NCBI GenBank assembly: GCA_018712345.1
Contig: DVHG01000016.1
Coordinates: 62,001 to 126,000, forward strand
Direction of reading: 5' to 3'
Source of the DNA: Candidatus Onthovicinus excrementipullorum
Lineage (GTDB): Bacteria; Bacillota; Clostridia; Oscillospirales; Acutalibacteraceae
DNA length: 64,000 nt
Both the position numbers and the translations under genes were made by a program. Under the pieces are notes generated by a model, which was given only the letters and a program-made list of their open reading frames with translations, was not told the origin of the DNA and searched no databases. Of the stretch, positions 53,883-61,392 are shown in pieces (the first letter of the stretch is position 1; every line of letters begins with the position of its first letter).

Positions 53883-54002
53883 GTGCTGGTCAGCAGTCTG
53901 CTGCTGGGCGGATATTATGTGCTCATTGCGCTGCTCCTGCTGATTGTCAACTGGATCGCACATGCGAGGAAACGCCGTATCAGCCATAAAGATACCCCAT
54001 AA
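53883..54002 (+). CDS. Possible 39-residue membrane peptide
   Basis: A GTG frame, 39 residues: one hydrophobic segment (VLVSSLLLGGYYVLIALLLL) followed by a basic tail (HARKRRISHK). It lies between DUF4364 and the shared terminator. Its start is uncertain because the frame opens upstream without an initiator. It may be real, or a relic of a longer gene. Confidence 0.3.
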   Translation: MLVSSLLLGGYYVLIALLLLIVNWIAHARKRRISHKDTP

Positions 54003-54013
54003 CCATGCAAGTG

Positions 54014-54043
54014 AAAAGCCACCGCATTACTGCGGTGGCTTTT
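54014..54043. terminator. Bidirectional terminator
   Basis: A perfect 13-bp stem, AAAAGCCACCGCA (54014-54026) with TGCGGTGGCTTTT (54031-54043), loop TTAC, between convergent genes. Confidence 0.9.
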
Positions 54044-54093
54044 CGGCGAGAAAAAAGGAAAAATATATGTTCGGTTAAACGATATGAACAAAT

Positions 54094-54522
54094 TTATGAA
54101 TGGGCAAGGGCTGCGCCCAGCGCCGCGCACCGGGCAAGCGCCTCATCGTCCGGGGCATCCTGGGCGATTACGCCCTCGTCGGCCAGAACTGCCCCCTGCT
54201 CCCTGCAGGAGTTCTCCCAGGTGCGCATCCACTCGCCGTCCCCCCAGCCATAGGAGCCGAAGAGCCCGATCTTTTTCCCGGGGAGCTTCTCCGTCAGAGC
54301 GGAAAACATGGGCTCAAACTCCGCATCTTCCAGCTCCTCCACGCCCATGGAAGGGCACCCGAAGGCGACGGCATCGAAATTATCCATCTGTTCCGGCGGG
54401 AACTGATCCGGCGTAAGGAGCGAAACCTGCGCCCCCGCCTGCTCGGCCCCCTGGGCAACGGCCTGCGCCATCGCCTGCGTATTTCCCGTACCGCTCCAAT
54501 AGACAACTGCAATCTTACTCAT
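54094..54522 (-). CDS. Flavodoxin
   Basis: 142 residues, a short-chain flavodoxin. The FMN phosphate loop is WSGTGNTQAM (about 8-17), the isoalloxazine-binding loops are FGCPSMGVEELED (about 55-67) and GSYGWGDGEWM. It carries one electron at low potential and often replaces ferredoxin when iron is scarce. ATG 54522 with GAGG upstream. It follows DUF3793 by 29 nt on the same strand and shares its DtxR-type control. Confidence 0.94.
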   Translation of the reverse strand: MSKIAVVYWSGTGNTQAMAQAVAQGAEQAGAQVSLLTPDQFPPEQMDNFDAVAFGCPSMGVEELEDAEFEPMFSALTEKLPGKKIGLFGSYGWGDGEWMRTWENSCREQGAVLADEGVIAQDAPDDEALARCAALGAALAHS

Positions 54523-54551
54523 TGTAGACCTCACAATCCATCACTCAATTT

Positions 54552-55103
54552 TCACGACGCCACCGTCAGCCTGCTGACTGTGGAGCCGGAATCATAACAC
54601 CTGCAATAAACGCGAATGCACTTGTGGATCCGCTCAAACTGACGCTGCGCAGACTCCACGTCGTGGTAGACCTGCCAACAGCCGGAGCACTTGCTCCTGC
54701 CCCCACCGTAGCGGATAAAACCAACCACATCCTCCGCCGGATAGCCAAGGAAAAATCCAACCTCATGCGGAAAATCCGCGCTCCGGCGAACGCGTTCGGA
54801 AAGTGCCTCAACCGCGCGGGCGGGATCGTCACAGGGGTATCCGATCCGCTCCAGATGTTCCCGTGCTACGGGATGGCTCAGATCCGCAGCCAGCCGTACA
54901 GGGCGGTATACATAGATCAGCACCTTGCCGGGGCAAGAGCAGATGCACTGTATCCGAACCCCCTTTTCAAACAGCAGCGCATTGTACTGCTCCAGACTGG
55001 AGGTGAGCTCCTCCCGGTTTTCAGCGGGATAGCGGAACAGGCTGGCCGTTTTCAGCCCGGCCAAAGTGGGCGCGCCATACCGGACAAGATATTGCTCAAA
55101 CAT
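54552..55103 (-). CDS. DUF3793-family protein
   Basis: 183 residues. It has LVRYGAPTLAGLKTASLF at the N-terminus, HEVGFFLGYPAEDVVGFI and a Cys-rich end (KCSGCWQVYHD, CIRVYCRC). The family is unknown but commonly sits beside flavodoxin and feoAB/DtxR genes in Clostridia. Its first codons follow a 22-bp palindrome at 55119-55140 within the likely leader, so it is likely repressed by the adjacent regulator. A haem or iron role is an inference. Confidence 0.85.
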   Translation of the reverse strand: MFEQYLVRYGAPTLAGLKTASLFRYPAENREELTSSLEQYNALLFEKGVRIQCICSCPGKVLIYVYRPVRLAADLSHPVAREHLERIGYPCDDPARAVEALSERVRRSADFPHEVGFFLGYPAEDVVGFIRYGGGRSKCSGCWQVYHDVESAQRQFERIHKCIRVYCRCYDSGSTVSRLTVAS

Positions 55104-55118
55104 CTGCGCCCTCCTTCT

Positions 55119-55140
55119 GTAGTTAGCTATAGCTAACTAC
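55119..55140. promoter_or_regulatory. DtxR-type operator, box 1 (perfect palindrome)
   Basis: A 22-bp perfect inverted repeat with the core TTAGCTATAGCTAA, 16-37 nt before the DUF3793 start. It resembles DtxR/IdeR boxes (TTAGG...CCTAA type) in half-site TTAG/CTAA. Confidence 0.75.
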
Positions 55141-55584
55141 CATCGCTTTTAAAAATCCGATTTTTTCGGATCAAGATAGTTAGCCATAGCTAACTTACAA
55201 ATGCAGTATATCATACCGCATTTTGTCTGTCAATACCTTTTTTGGATTTTTTATGGAAAACACGGAATTAAAATGGCAGTATAAATTTTCATTTTGAATG
55301 GAAGCGAATAATCCGCGACTTTTTATGTGAAACAGGAATATACTTTTTATGTTGTGACACACCGGAACAGAAAAAGGCGTATCGTTTTAATACGGGTATA
55401 AATTTCTCCGTTTTATCCGGCGAACCACCTATCCCCTGCAATCACGCGCCCGCCGGCGGACAAGCTGTAGTTTGTCAGAGCGGTCTAAAAAATTGGGGAT
55501 TTGAATTGAAAATTGTATATTTTTATGTTATTATATTCTATAATAGTATGGTGTTTGATTGTTTTGAAAGGATTTGACGCCTTT
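55141..55584. other. AT-rich regulatory stretch between the DUF3793 and DtxR-type genes
   Basis: About 440 nt without a gene. It holds the second DtxR-type box (55178-55195), a small inverted repeat (ATCCGA/TCGGAT, 55156-55172) and, before the regulator, AT-rich promoter-like DNA with TATAAT at 55539-55544. The middle shows no clear feature. Confidence 0.55.
55178..55195. promoter_or_regulatory. DtxR-type operator, box 2
   Basis: An 18-bp copy of the first box with one mismatched pair (TTAGCCATAGCTAA core), centred 57 nt from box 1, i.e. close to five to six helical turns away. Confidence 0.7.
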
Positions 55585-55959
55585 ATGGTACTTCAGGAAT
55601 CCGGGGAAAATTATCTGGAAACAATTTTGATCTTACAGGGGCGGCTGGACCGTGTCCGCTCCGTTGATGTGGCTAATGAACTCGGCTTTTCCAAGCCGAG
55701 CATCAGCCGCGCTATGAGTTTGCTGCGCAAAAACGGATATGTAACAGTGGACGGCGCGGGCGGACTCCACCTGACTGAAAAGGGCATGGAAATTGCCGGA
55801 CGCATCTATGAGCGCCATCGCGTGATCTCTCAGGCGCTGATCGCGCTGGGGGTGGATGCGGATACCGCCGTGCAGGACGCCTGCCGGATTGAGCATATTA
55901 TCAGCCAGGAATCCTTTGACCAGATCAAAAAGCACATCGAGCAGAAAACGCAAAAATGA
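55585..55959 (+). CDS. DtxR/IdeR-type metal-dependent repressor (short form)
   Basis: 124 residues: the N-terminal winged helix (VDVANELGFSKPSISRAMSLLRKNGYVTVDG, positions 27-57) and the metal-binding dimerisation domain, without the C-terminal SH3-like domain. The motif DACRIEH carries Cys where DtxR/IdeR iron sensors have it, whereas manganese sensors (MntR) have Glu. So iron is the likely cofactor. ATG 55585 lies 12 nt after AAAGGA. It is separated by the two boxes from DUF3793-flavodoxin, its likely target. Confidence 0.87.
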   Translation: MVLQESGENYLETILILQGRLDRVRSVDVANELGFSKPSISRAMSLLRKNGYVTVDGAGGLHLTEKGMEIAGRIYERHRVISQALIALGVDADTAVQDACRIEHIISQESFDQIKKHIEQKTQK

Positions 55960-55982
55960 TCCCCCGCCGCAGCGGAGGATCA
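55957..55982. terminator. Hairpin at the end of the DtxR-type gene
   Basis: TGATCC (55957-55962) pairs with GGATCA (55977-55982), with inner CCGC/GCGG pairing; the stop codon forms part of the stem. Confidence 0.6.
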
Positions 55983-55996
55983 GCGTTATATTTCCG

Positions 55997-56173
55997 TCAT
56001 TCGCATCCCTTTTTGGCACAGTGATCCGCTAAGCTGCATAGGCTCTGAAACGAATCGACATCGTGTGCACGCTGCCACAGCTGTTCCTGAACAGCGCCGG
56101 GCAGCGTGTTAAAATATTGGCGGGCCCGGTCATCGTCATTAATGAGCTGGGCAAGTGATTTATATTTTTTCAT
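55997..56173 (-). CDS. Small conserved hypothetical protein
   Basis: 58 residues, helical: KKYKSLAQLINDDDRARQYF, then LPGAVQEQLWQRAHDVDSF, ending in CAKKGCE with three Cys. It resembles short clostridial proteins of the type MKKYKSL...LP..V...I..R....SF, of unknown function. ATG 56173 has AAGGAG about 10 nt upstream. Confidence 0.7.
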   Translation of the reverse strand: MKKYKSLAQLINDDDRARQYFNTLPGAVQEQLWQRAHDVDSFQSLCSLADHCAKKGCE

Positions 56174-56364
56174 ATCAATACCGCTCCTTTGCAAACAGAT
56201 TGATCAGGAATATCCCTATTTTACCCCGTTCAGGGCAATGATACACATCCGCGCTGCCAAAAATGCAACGCGCGGTCTGCCGCGGCGGTTGTGATAAAGT
56301 TTCCGGATAAAAATCGGCAGCATCCTGTGCGGATGGCCGAGCATATAAAGTGAGGTTGATCTTT

Positions 56365-56910
56365 ATGGATGAAAAAAAAGTGGGCACAACTGAAAATCAG
56401 CGCACAAAAATTGAGGGGCAGAAGCATCTCACCCCCAAACAGACGGCAATCCAGTCCATTAAATTTGTTCTTTTTTCCGCGGGGGCCGGCATCATTCAAT
56501 TTGTGACTTTCACACTGCTTCAAGAGGTGGCGCACCTCCCCTACTGGCCCGCCTATCTGCCTGCGGTCATTCTCTCCGTTCTGTTCAACTTTACGGTTAA
56601 CCGCAAGTTTACGTTCAAATCCGCCAACAATGTCCCGGTGGCGATGCTCAAGGTCGCCTGTTTTTACGTGGTGTTCATCCCGCTGTCCACCTGGTGGGGT
56701 GACGCCTTGACGGAGCAGGCGGGATGGAATGACTATCTGGTCCTTGCGTTCACGATGATCATCAACTTCGTCACTGAGTTCCTGTATGACCGCTTCTTTG
56801 TCTTTGGCAAGAGCATCAATACAAATGAGCTGGGGATCAAAGAACGCGAAAAGATGGAGCAGGAAAAGTCCGCCCTGACCGACGACGGTCAAAAAACAGA
56901 TAAAAAATAA
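56365..56910 (+). CDS. GtrA-family membrane protein
   Basis: 181 residues with four membrane segments and the GtrA core (QSIKFVLFSAGAGIIQFVTF, FNFTVNRKFTFKSANN, TEFLYDRFFVFGKS). GtrA-type proteins are proposed to flip lipid-linked sugars. Charged tails lie at both ends. ATG 56365 has GAGG 8 nt upstream; the longer 56350 GTG overlaps that site. Confidence 0.9.
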   Translation: MDEKKVGTTENQRTKIEGQKHLTPKQTAIQSIKFVLFSAGAGIIQFVTFTLLQEVAHLPYWPAYLPAVILSVLFNFTVNRKFTFKSANNVPVAMLKVACFYVVFIPLSTWWGDALTEQAGWNDYLVLAFTMIINFVTEFLYDRFFVFGKSINTNELGIKEREKMEQEKSALTDDGQKTDKK

Positions 56911-56919
56911 CACTACAAC

Positions 56920-56957
56920 AGGGCGCGCGCACCACAATTTGCGCCGCCCTCTTTTTT
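56920..56957 (+). terminator. Terminator after the gtrA-family gene
   Basis: AGGGCG/CGCCCT pairing (56920-56950) around a 20-nt loop is followed by CTTTTTT. Confidence 0.75.
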
Positions 56958-56987
56958 CAGGATGAAACATATGCGGGAGATGATCTG

Positions 56988-58070
56988 ATGCCGATCTGGA
57001 ACCCGTGGCATGGGTGCCGTAAAATATCGCCGGGATGTCAAAACTGCTATGTCTACCGCAGGGACAGTCAATTTGGCAAGGACAGCTCCACCGTGGCCCG
57101 TACGAGTGCATTTGATCTGCCCGTGAAAAGGGACAGGCAGGGTGATTATAAGCTCCAAACCCAGGAGATGGTGTACACCTGTATGACCTCCGACTTCTTC
57201 ATTGAGGAGGCAGACGGCTGGCGCGCTGAGGCCTGGGCCATGATCCGGGCACGGCCGGACCTGCACTTTACCATTATCACCAAGCGGATTCACCGCTTCC
57301 GGGTCATGCTCCCGGAGGACTGGGATGCAGGATATGAAAATGTGACGATCCTGTGCACCTGTGAGGATCAGCAGCGTGCGGACGACCGTCTGCCGCTCTT
57401 TCTGGAATTGCCGATCCGGCACCGGGAGATCATCGCAGAGCCCCTGCTGGGGAAAATCAATTTTGATCCTTACCTCTCCTCCGGTAAAATAGCGGCTGTG
57501 ACCTGCGGCGGGGAGTCAGGCGACAACGCCCGAACATGCGACTACGATTGGATTCTTGAAATCCGGCAGCAGTGTGTGGCACACGGTGTGCGCTTTCACT
57601 TTAAGCAGACGGGCGCAAACTTCCGCAAAAATGGAAAGTGTTACCACATTGAGCGGAAGTTTCAGCTGCCTCAGGCCAGGCGCGCCGGTATTGACTATGA
57701 CCCGGCAGAGACGTTTGACAGTTTATTTGACCGTCTGGCACAGTCCAAGTTCCGCAGCCGCTTCCGCCTGACGGAAAAGGATCTGCAATACATCCGGGAA
57801 AAGGGCGTAGACACGGTTCGGAACCATGCAGAGGACTTCATCCGCCGGCGTCTGGCACCGGCTGTGATTGAAAATGACGGCAAGCAGACACCGATGCGCG
57901 GCCACCCCGTATTTACTGCACAGCACGCCACCGCTACCTGCTGCAGGGGATGCCTGTCCAAATGGCACGGCATCCCGCCGGGGCGGGAACTGACCGCACG
58001 GGAACAGCAGTACGCGGTGTCCGTCATCATGGAGTGGATTCGGCGCCAGTGTGCTCTGCCAAATCGTTAA
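56988..58070 (+). CDS. DUF5131 (phage Gp37/Gp68-like) fused to DUF4186
   Basis: 360 residues. Residues 1 to about 240 are a DUF5131 domain: IWNPWHGCRKISPGCQNCYVY (positions 3-23) with its CxxC-type cysteines, FFIEEADGWRAEAW, CGGESGDNARTCDYDW, FHFKQTGA. The C-terminal part (about 290-350) is DUF4186: MRGHPVFTAQHATATCCRGCLSKWHGIPPGRELT (positions 293-326). The first family is known from phages and may be radical-SAM-like; neither has a proven function. Fusion is uncommon to my knowledge. A decayed copy of the DUF4186 end lies at 61186-61326. Confidence 0.82.
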   Translation: MPIWNPWHGCRKISPGCQNCYVYRRDSQFGKDSSTVARTSAFDLPVKRDRQGDYKLQTQEMVYTCMTSDFFIEEADGWRAEAWAMIRARPDLHFTIITKRIHRFRVMLPEDWDAGYENVTILCTCEDQQRADDRLPLFLELPIRHREIIAEPLLGKINFDPYLSSGKIAAVTCGGESGDNARTCDYDWILEIRQQCVAHGVRFHFKQTGANFRKNGKCYHIERKFQLPQARRAGIDYDPAETFDSLFDRLAQSKFRSRFRLTEKDLQYIREKGVDTVRNHAEDFIRRRLAPAVIENDGKQTPMRGHPVFTAQHATATCCRGCLSKWHGIPPGRELTAREQQYAVSVIMEWIRRQCALPNR

Positions 58071-58272
58071 ACACATATCTGACCCGTGGGACGGGGCGTT
58101 GTAAAAACACCGCATTTTATGTTTATTAAAAAATCGTATTTTTTACTCCACACAGGAGCGCGGATCTGCATGCTGCCGTTTTTGTTATTCGCTCCGCTCA
58201 TGATAATATATTTACGTTTTTTATCTCCTTTGATAAAATCATCAAATTGACAAGCTGATTGGGTGTATATTC

Positions 58273-59547
58273 ATGAACAAAGCAATCGAACTGTTTGGCC
58301 GGCATATTTATCACCTTACGCCAAACAAGCCGCTAAGGGTTAGAAAAGAGCTCTCCTTTGTATATAATGCCTCAGGCCTGATGTGCAAATACTTCCCGTC
58401 AAAAAAGCTGCTGCCGTCCAGACAGTTTATGCAATGGGCTGCCGCCGACTCGGCTATTCGGCCCCTGAAAGACGGAAACGGCTCCGCCATCGTCAGCCTG
58501 TATACACCCTGCGAGATCCTGCACGCAATGGGGATCAAGCTGATGTTCCCGGAGGCTCTTGCATGTTATCTGGCGGCGGCCGGAAGCGAGCGGATATTTA
58601 TTGAAACCGCAGAGAATAACGGCCTGCCCAAAACCATGTGTTCCTATCATAAGAGCTTTATCGGTATGGTTGAATCCGGTGTTTTGCCAAAGCCCGATTT
58701 TATTATAAACACTACGCTTGCGTGTGATGCAAACCACTTATCCTTCAGGCGTGCAGCGGAATACTACCACGTTCCACAGTTCATCATCGACGTCCCCAGC
58801 GCTCACAGCCCGTCAAACACAGAATATGTTGCACGGCAATTGAGGGACGCCGTACATTTTATTGAGACAAACAGCACCTTCCGCCTGGATCCAAAAAAAT
58901 TGGAGGACTCGGTCAATCGAAGCAAACGGACTTTACAGAACTTCAGGGACGTTATTCCCGTACGGGCGTCACGCTCCATTTCAGATGAGATGACCTCACA
59001 GATCCTGACTCTTTTTGCAACTCATGTGATGCTCGGCACGGAAAATGCCGAAAAATACAGTTCTGATTTTCTTGCAGAACTCCGCCAATGTGAAGAATGT
59101 AAAAAGGGCGTCAGGCTTCTGTGGGTTCATACGCTCCCCTACTGGCAGGACGCACTGCGCGATTTAATCAATTTTACAGACAGGTGCGAAATCGTTGCCT
59201 GTGATATGTCCCTTGATGCCATGCATGTAAATCTGGAAGAAACTGATCCGTACCGGTTCATGGCCGAACGACTTTTAAAAAACACTGCTAACGGCCCTTG
59301 TGAAAACAGAATCAGCGCTGTGTGCGAGCTTGCCGAAAAGCTGGATGCAGATGGTGTGATCTGGTATTGCCACTGGGGATGCAAACAAACGGCCGGGGCA
59401 TCTGCGCAGGCCAAAGAATTTTTGGAGAAAAAAGGCTTCCCCACTCTAATACTGGACGGCGACGGCTGCGATTCCAACAACGTAAACGACGGTCAGACGA
59501 TCACCAGAACAGAAGCATTTTTAGAACTGCTGGAGAATAAAAAATGA
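58273..59547 (+). CDS. 2-hydroxyacyl-CoA dehydratase / HgdB-like (DCCP-type) subunit
   Basis: 424 residues of the HGD-D family. Likely cluster ligands are C123 in MCSYHKS, C151 in LACDANHLS and C370 in YCHWGCKQ. Further Cys lie at C38, C80, C98, C273 and C276. The fold pairs two Rossmann-like halves around an iron-sulfur cluster, seen in dehydratases, benzoyl-CoA reductase and double-cubane-cluster proteins. It overlaps the fused activator gene by 4 nt. The second gene supplies another HGD-D-like domain and an activating ATPase, so this is an alpha/beta pair plus activator. Substrate unknown. The base composition is AT-richer than the neighbours. Confidence 0.85.
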   Translation: MNKAIELFGRHIYHLTPNKPLRVRKELSFVYNASGLMCKYFPSKKLLPSRQFMQWAAADSAIRPLKDGNGSAIVSLYTPCEILHAMGIKLMFPEALACYLAAAGSERIFIETAENNGLPKTMCSYHKSFIGMVESGVLPKPDFIINTTLACDANHLSFRRAAEYYHVPQFIIDVPSAHSPSNTEYVARQLRDAVHFIETNSTFRLDPKKLEDSVNRSKRTLQNFRDVIPVRASRSISDEMTSQILTLFATHVMLGTENAEKYSSDFLAELRQCEECKKGVRLLWVHTLPYWQDALRDLINFTDRCEIVACDMSLDAMHVNLEETDPYRFMAERLLKNTANGPCENRISAVCELAEKLDADGVIWYCHWGCKQTAGASAQAKEFLEKKGFPTLILDGDGCDSNNVNDGQTITRTEAFLELLENKK

Positions 59548-61175
59548 TTGCTTATACCTGTAAATACGCACCCCTGGAGCTGCTGCGCGTATTTGATAAC
59601 GACCATTTAATCAACAATAACGCAGATCAGTTTGAATACGCACAGTCAGTCATGCATCCGAATATGTGCAGCCATATCAAGGCGGTTTTGGAAGACATCC
59701 ATAAAAACAAGTATGACAGAATTTTCTTAATCAACTGCTGCGACAGCACCAGAAGACTGAGCGATGTTTTAAAAAGAGAAAGGCTTGCCTATCACAAAAT
59801 GCTTGATTTGCCTGTGGAAACAGGCTCATGCGCGGCAATGCGATTAAAAAGCGATCTGCTGGAAGTGATACAGGAACTGGAAGCGCTCTATCACAAGCCG
59901 TTTGACAAAGCCGCATTTTTGCGCTGCTTTCCGGATGAGCCGCCCTCATATCCGGCCGGCCCCTTCGTTTTGCTTTTGGGTGCCAGAAGCAATACAGCTC
60001 TGGTAAACATAGTCCAGTCCTGTTTTGACATTCCCGTTATTGACGCCACATGCACCAATAATAGGACTATTACGCGGGGCACCATGAACACGGGCGATTC
60101 CATTGACGAATTGATGGAAAAATACGCATTCGCGCTTTTAAACCAGTCCCCCTGCATGAGGATGGCGGATGTTCAGTCCCGAAAAAAATTGCTCAACCAT
60201 GAAAACTGTGCAGGCATTATTTATCACACCATCCAGTTCTGCGATTATTACGATTACGAATATTCCCAAATTAAATCAATTGGAATCCCCCTACTCAAGA
60301 TCGAGACAGACTTCACTGCCCAGTCAAGCGGCCAGATCCTGACAAGGATAGAGGGCTTTGCCGAGGCATTAAAAAGAAAGAAGGAACACGCATTGGCTGC
60401 TGGTAAAAGCGGAAAATATTATGCCGGGATCGACAGCGGATCCACTTCAACAGAGCTGGTCATTCTGGATGAGAATAAAAACATCATCCGCACCGTGATG
60501 GTCAGGACCGGGGCGAACGCAGGAGCAGGCGCCGAAAAGGCGCTTGCACAGTCCGGGATCGCCAAATCTGACATCCGTGCCGTGACAGCGACGGGTTACG
60601 GCCGCAGAAACATTGCCTTTGCCGATTCTTCCGTGACGGAAATCACCTGTCACGCCAAGGGGGCCAAGCACCTTTTTCCGCAGGCGGAGGCCATTATCGA
60701 TATCGGCGGTCAGGACAGCAAGGTGATTACCCTTGATGCCGACGGAAATGTAAGCAATTTTGTCATGAATGACAAGTGCGCCGCAGGCACGGGACGGTTC
60801 CTGGAAAACATGGCAAAAGTGCTTGAAATCGACATGGATACCATGGCGAACAGCGGCCTGAAATACAAAAACGACCTGACCATATCCAGCATGTGCACCG
60901 TCTTTGCGGAATCTGAAGTCGTATCCCTGATTGCAGAAAATCACCCCATTGCCGATATCATCCACGGCCTTAACAAAAGTGTTGCCCAAAAGACAAAAGC
61001 CCTCGCACGCAGCGCCGCCAAATCGGATAAAATTGTGATGACCGGCGGTGTGGCGAATAACAGGGGTGTTGTGACCGAACTGGAAAAGCAACTGAATACC
61101 AGGCTGCTTATTCCCGAAAAACCAGAATTCTGCGGCGCGCTGGGTGCCGCACTCATTGCACTGGAAGGGAAATAA
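59544..61175 (+). CDS. HGD-D-like dehydratase subunit fused to its ASKHA activator ATPase
   Basis: 543 residues. Residues 1-285 are a shortened HGD-D-family domain with ligands C42 (MCSHIK), C65/C66 (NCCDSTRR) and C233 (QFCDYYDYEY). A Lys/Ala-rich linker leads to an activator domain (about 291-543): actin-like phosphate loops YYAGIDSGSTSTEL and DIGGQDSKVI, and the bridging-cluster cysteines C412 (NDKCAAGTG) and C451 (SSMCTVF). Activators normally are separate homodimers (HgdC) that inject an electron at the cost of ATP. A fusion would hold activator and subunit in 1:1 contact. Overlaps the first gene by 4 nt. Confidence 0.87.
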   Translation: MIAYTCKYAPLELLRVFDNDHLINNNADQFEYAQSVMHPNMCSHIKAVLEDIHKNKYDRIFLINCCDSTRRLSDVLKRERLAYHKMLDLPVETGSCAAMRLKSDLLEVIQELEALYHKPFDKAAFLRCFPDEPPSYPAGPFVLLLGARSNTALVNIVQSCFDIPVIDATCTNNRTITRGTMNTGDSIDELMEKYAFALLNQSPCMRMADVQSRKKLLNHENCAGIIYHTIQFCDYYDYEYSQIKSIGIPLLKIETDFTAQSSGQILTRIEGFAEALKRKKEHALAAGKSGKYYAGIDSGSTSTELVILDENKNIIRTVMVRTGANAGAGAEKALAQSGIAKSDIRAVTATGYGRRNIAFADSSVTEITCHAKGAKHLFPQAEAIIDIGGQDSKVITLDADGNVSNFVMNDKCAAGTGRFLENMAKVLEIDMDTMANSGLKYKNDLTISSMCTVFAESEVVSLIAENHPIADIIHGLNKSVAQKTKALARSAAKSDKIVMTGGVANNRGVVTELEKQLNTRLLIPEKPEFCGALGAALIALEGK

Positions 61176-61185
61176 AAATCAGAAC

Positions 61186-61326
61186 ATTTCGGCAGCAGAC
61201 TTATCCATGCCGCTCAACTTCCACCGGGCAGAAACAATTCACCCGGGAACAGACGCACGCGGTATCCGTCATCATGGAGTGGATTCGGCGCCAGTGTGCG
61301 CGAGCCATGGAAAATGCGCCGGTTTA
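61186..61326 (+). pseudogene. Decayed copy of a DUF4186 C-terminus
   Basis: Bases 61254-61302 match the end of the DUF5131-DUF4186 gene (58005-58060) almost exactly: both encode AVSVIMEWIRRQC. Upstream, one base is lost relative to the intact copy, shifting the frame, and the similarity fades through a DLSMP-like stretch. The frame ends in TAG at 61324-61326. No start, no ribosome site. Confidence 0.75.
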
Positions 61327-61343
61327 GCTGTTTACATTTTTAG

Positions 61344-61385
61344 AAGAGGCGGGATACGCATGTGCGTATCCCGCCTCTTGTTTTA
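61344..61385. terminator. Bidirectional terminator
   Basis: A perfect 17-bp stem (61344-61360 with 61363-61379) followed by TTTT, between convergent genes. Confidence 0.9.
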
Positions 61386-61392
61386 CTGATTC

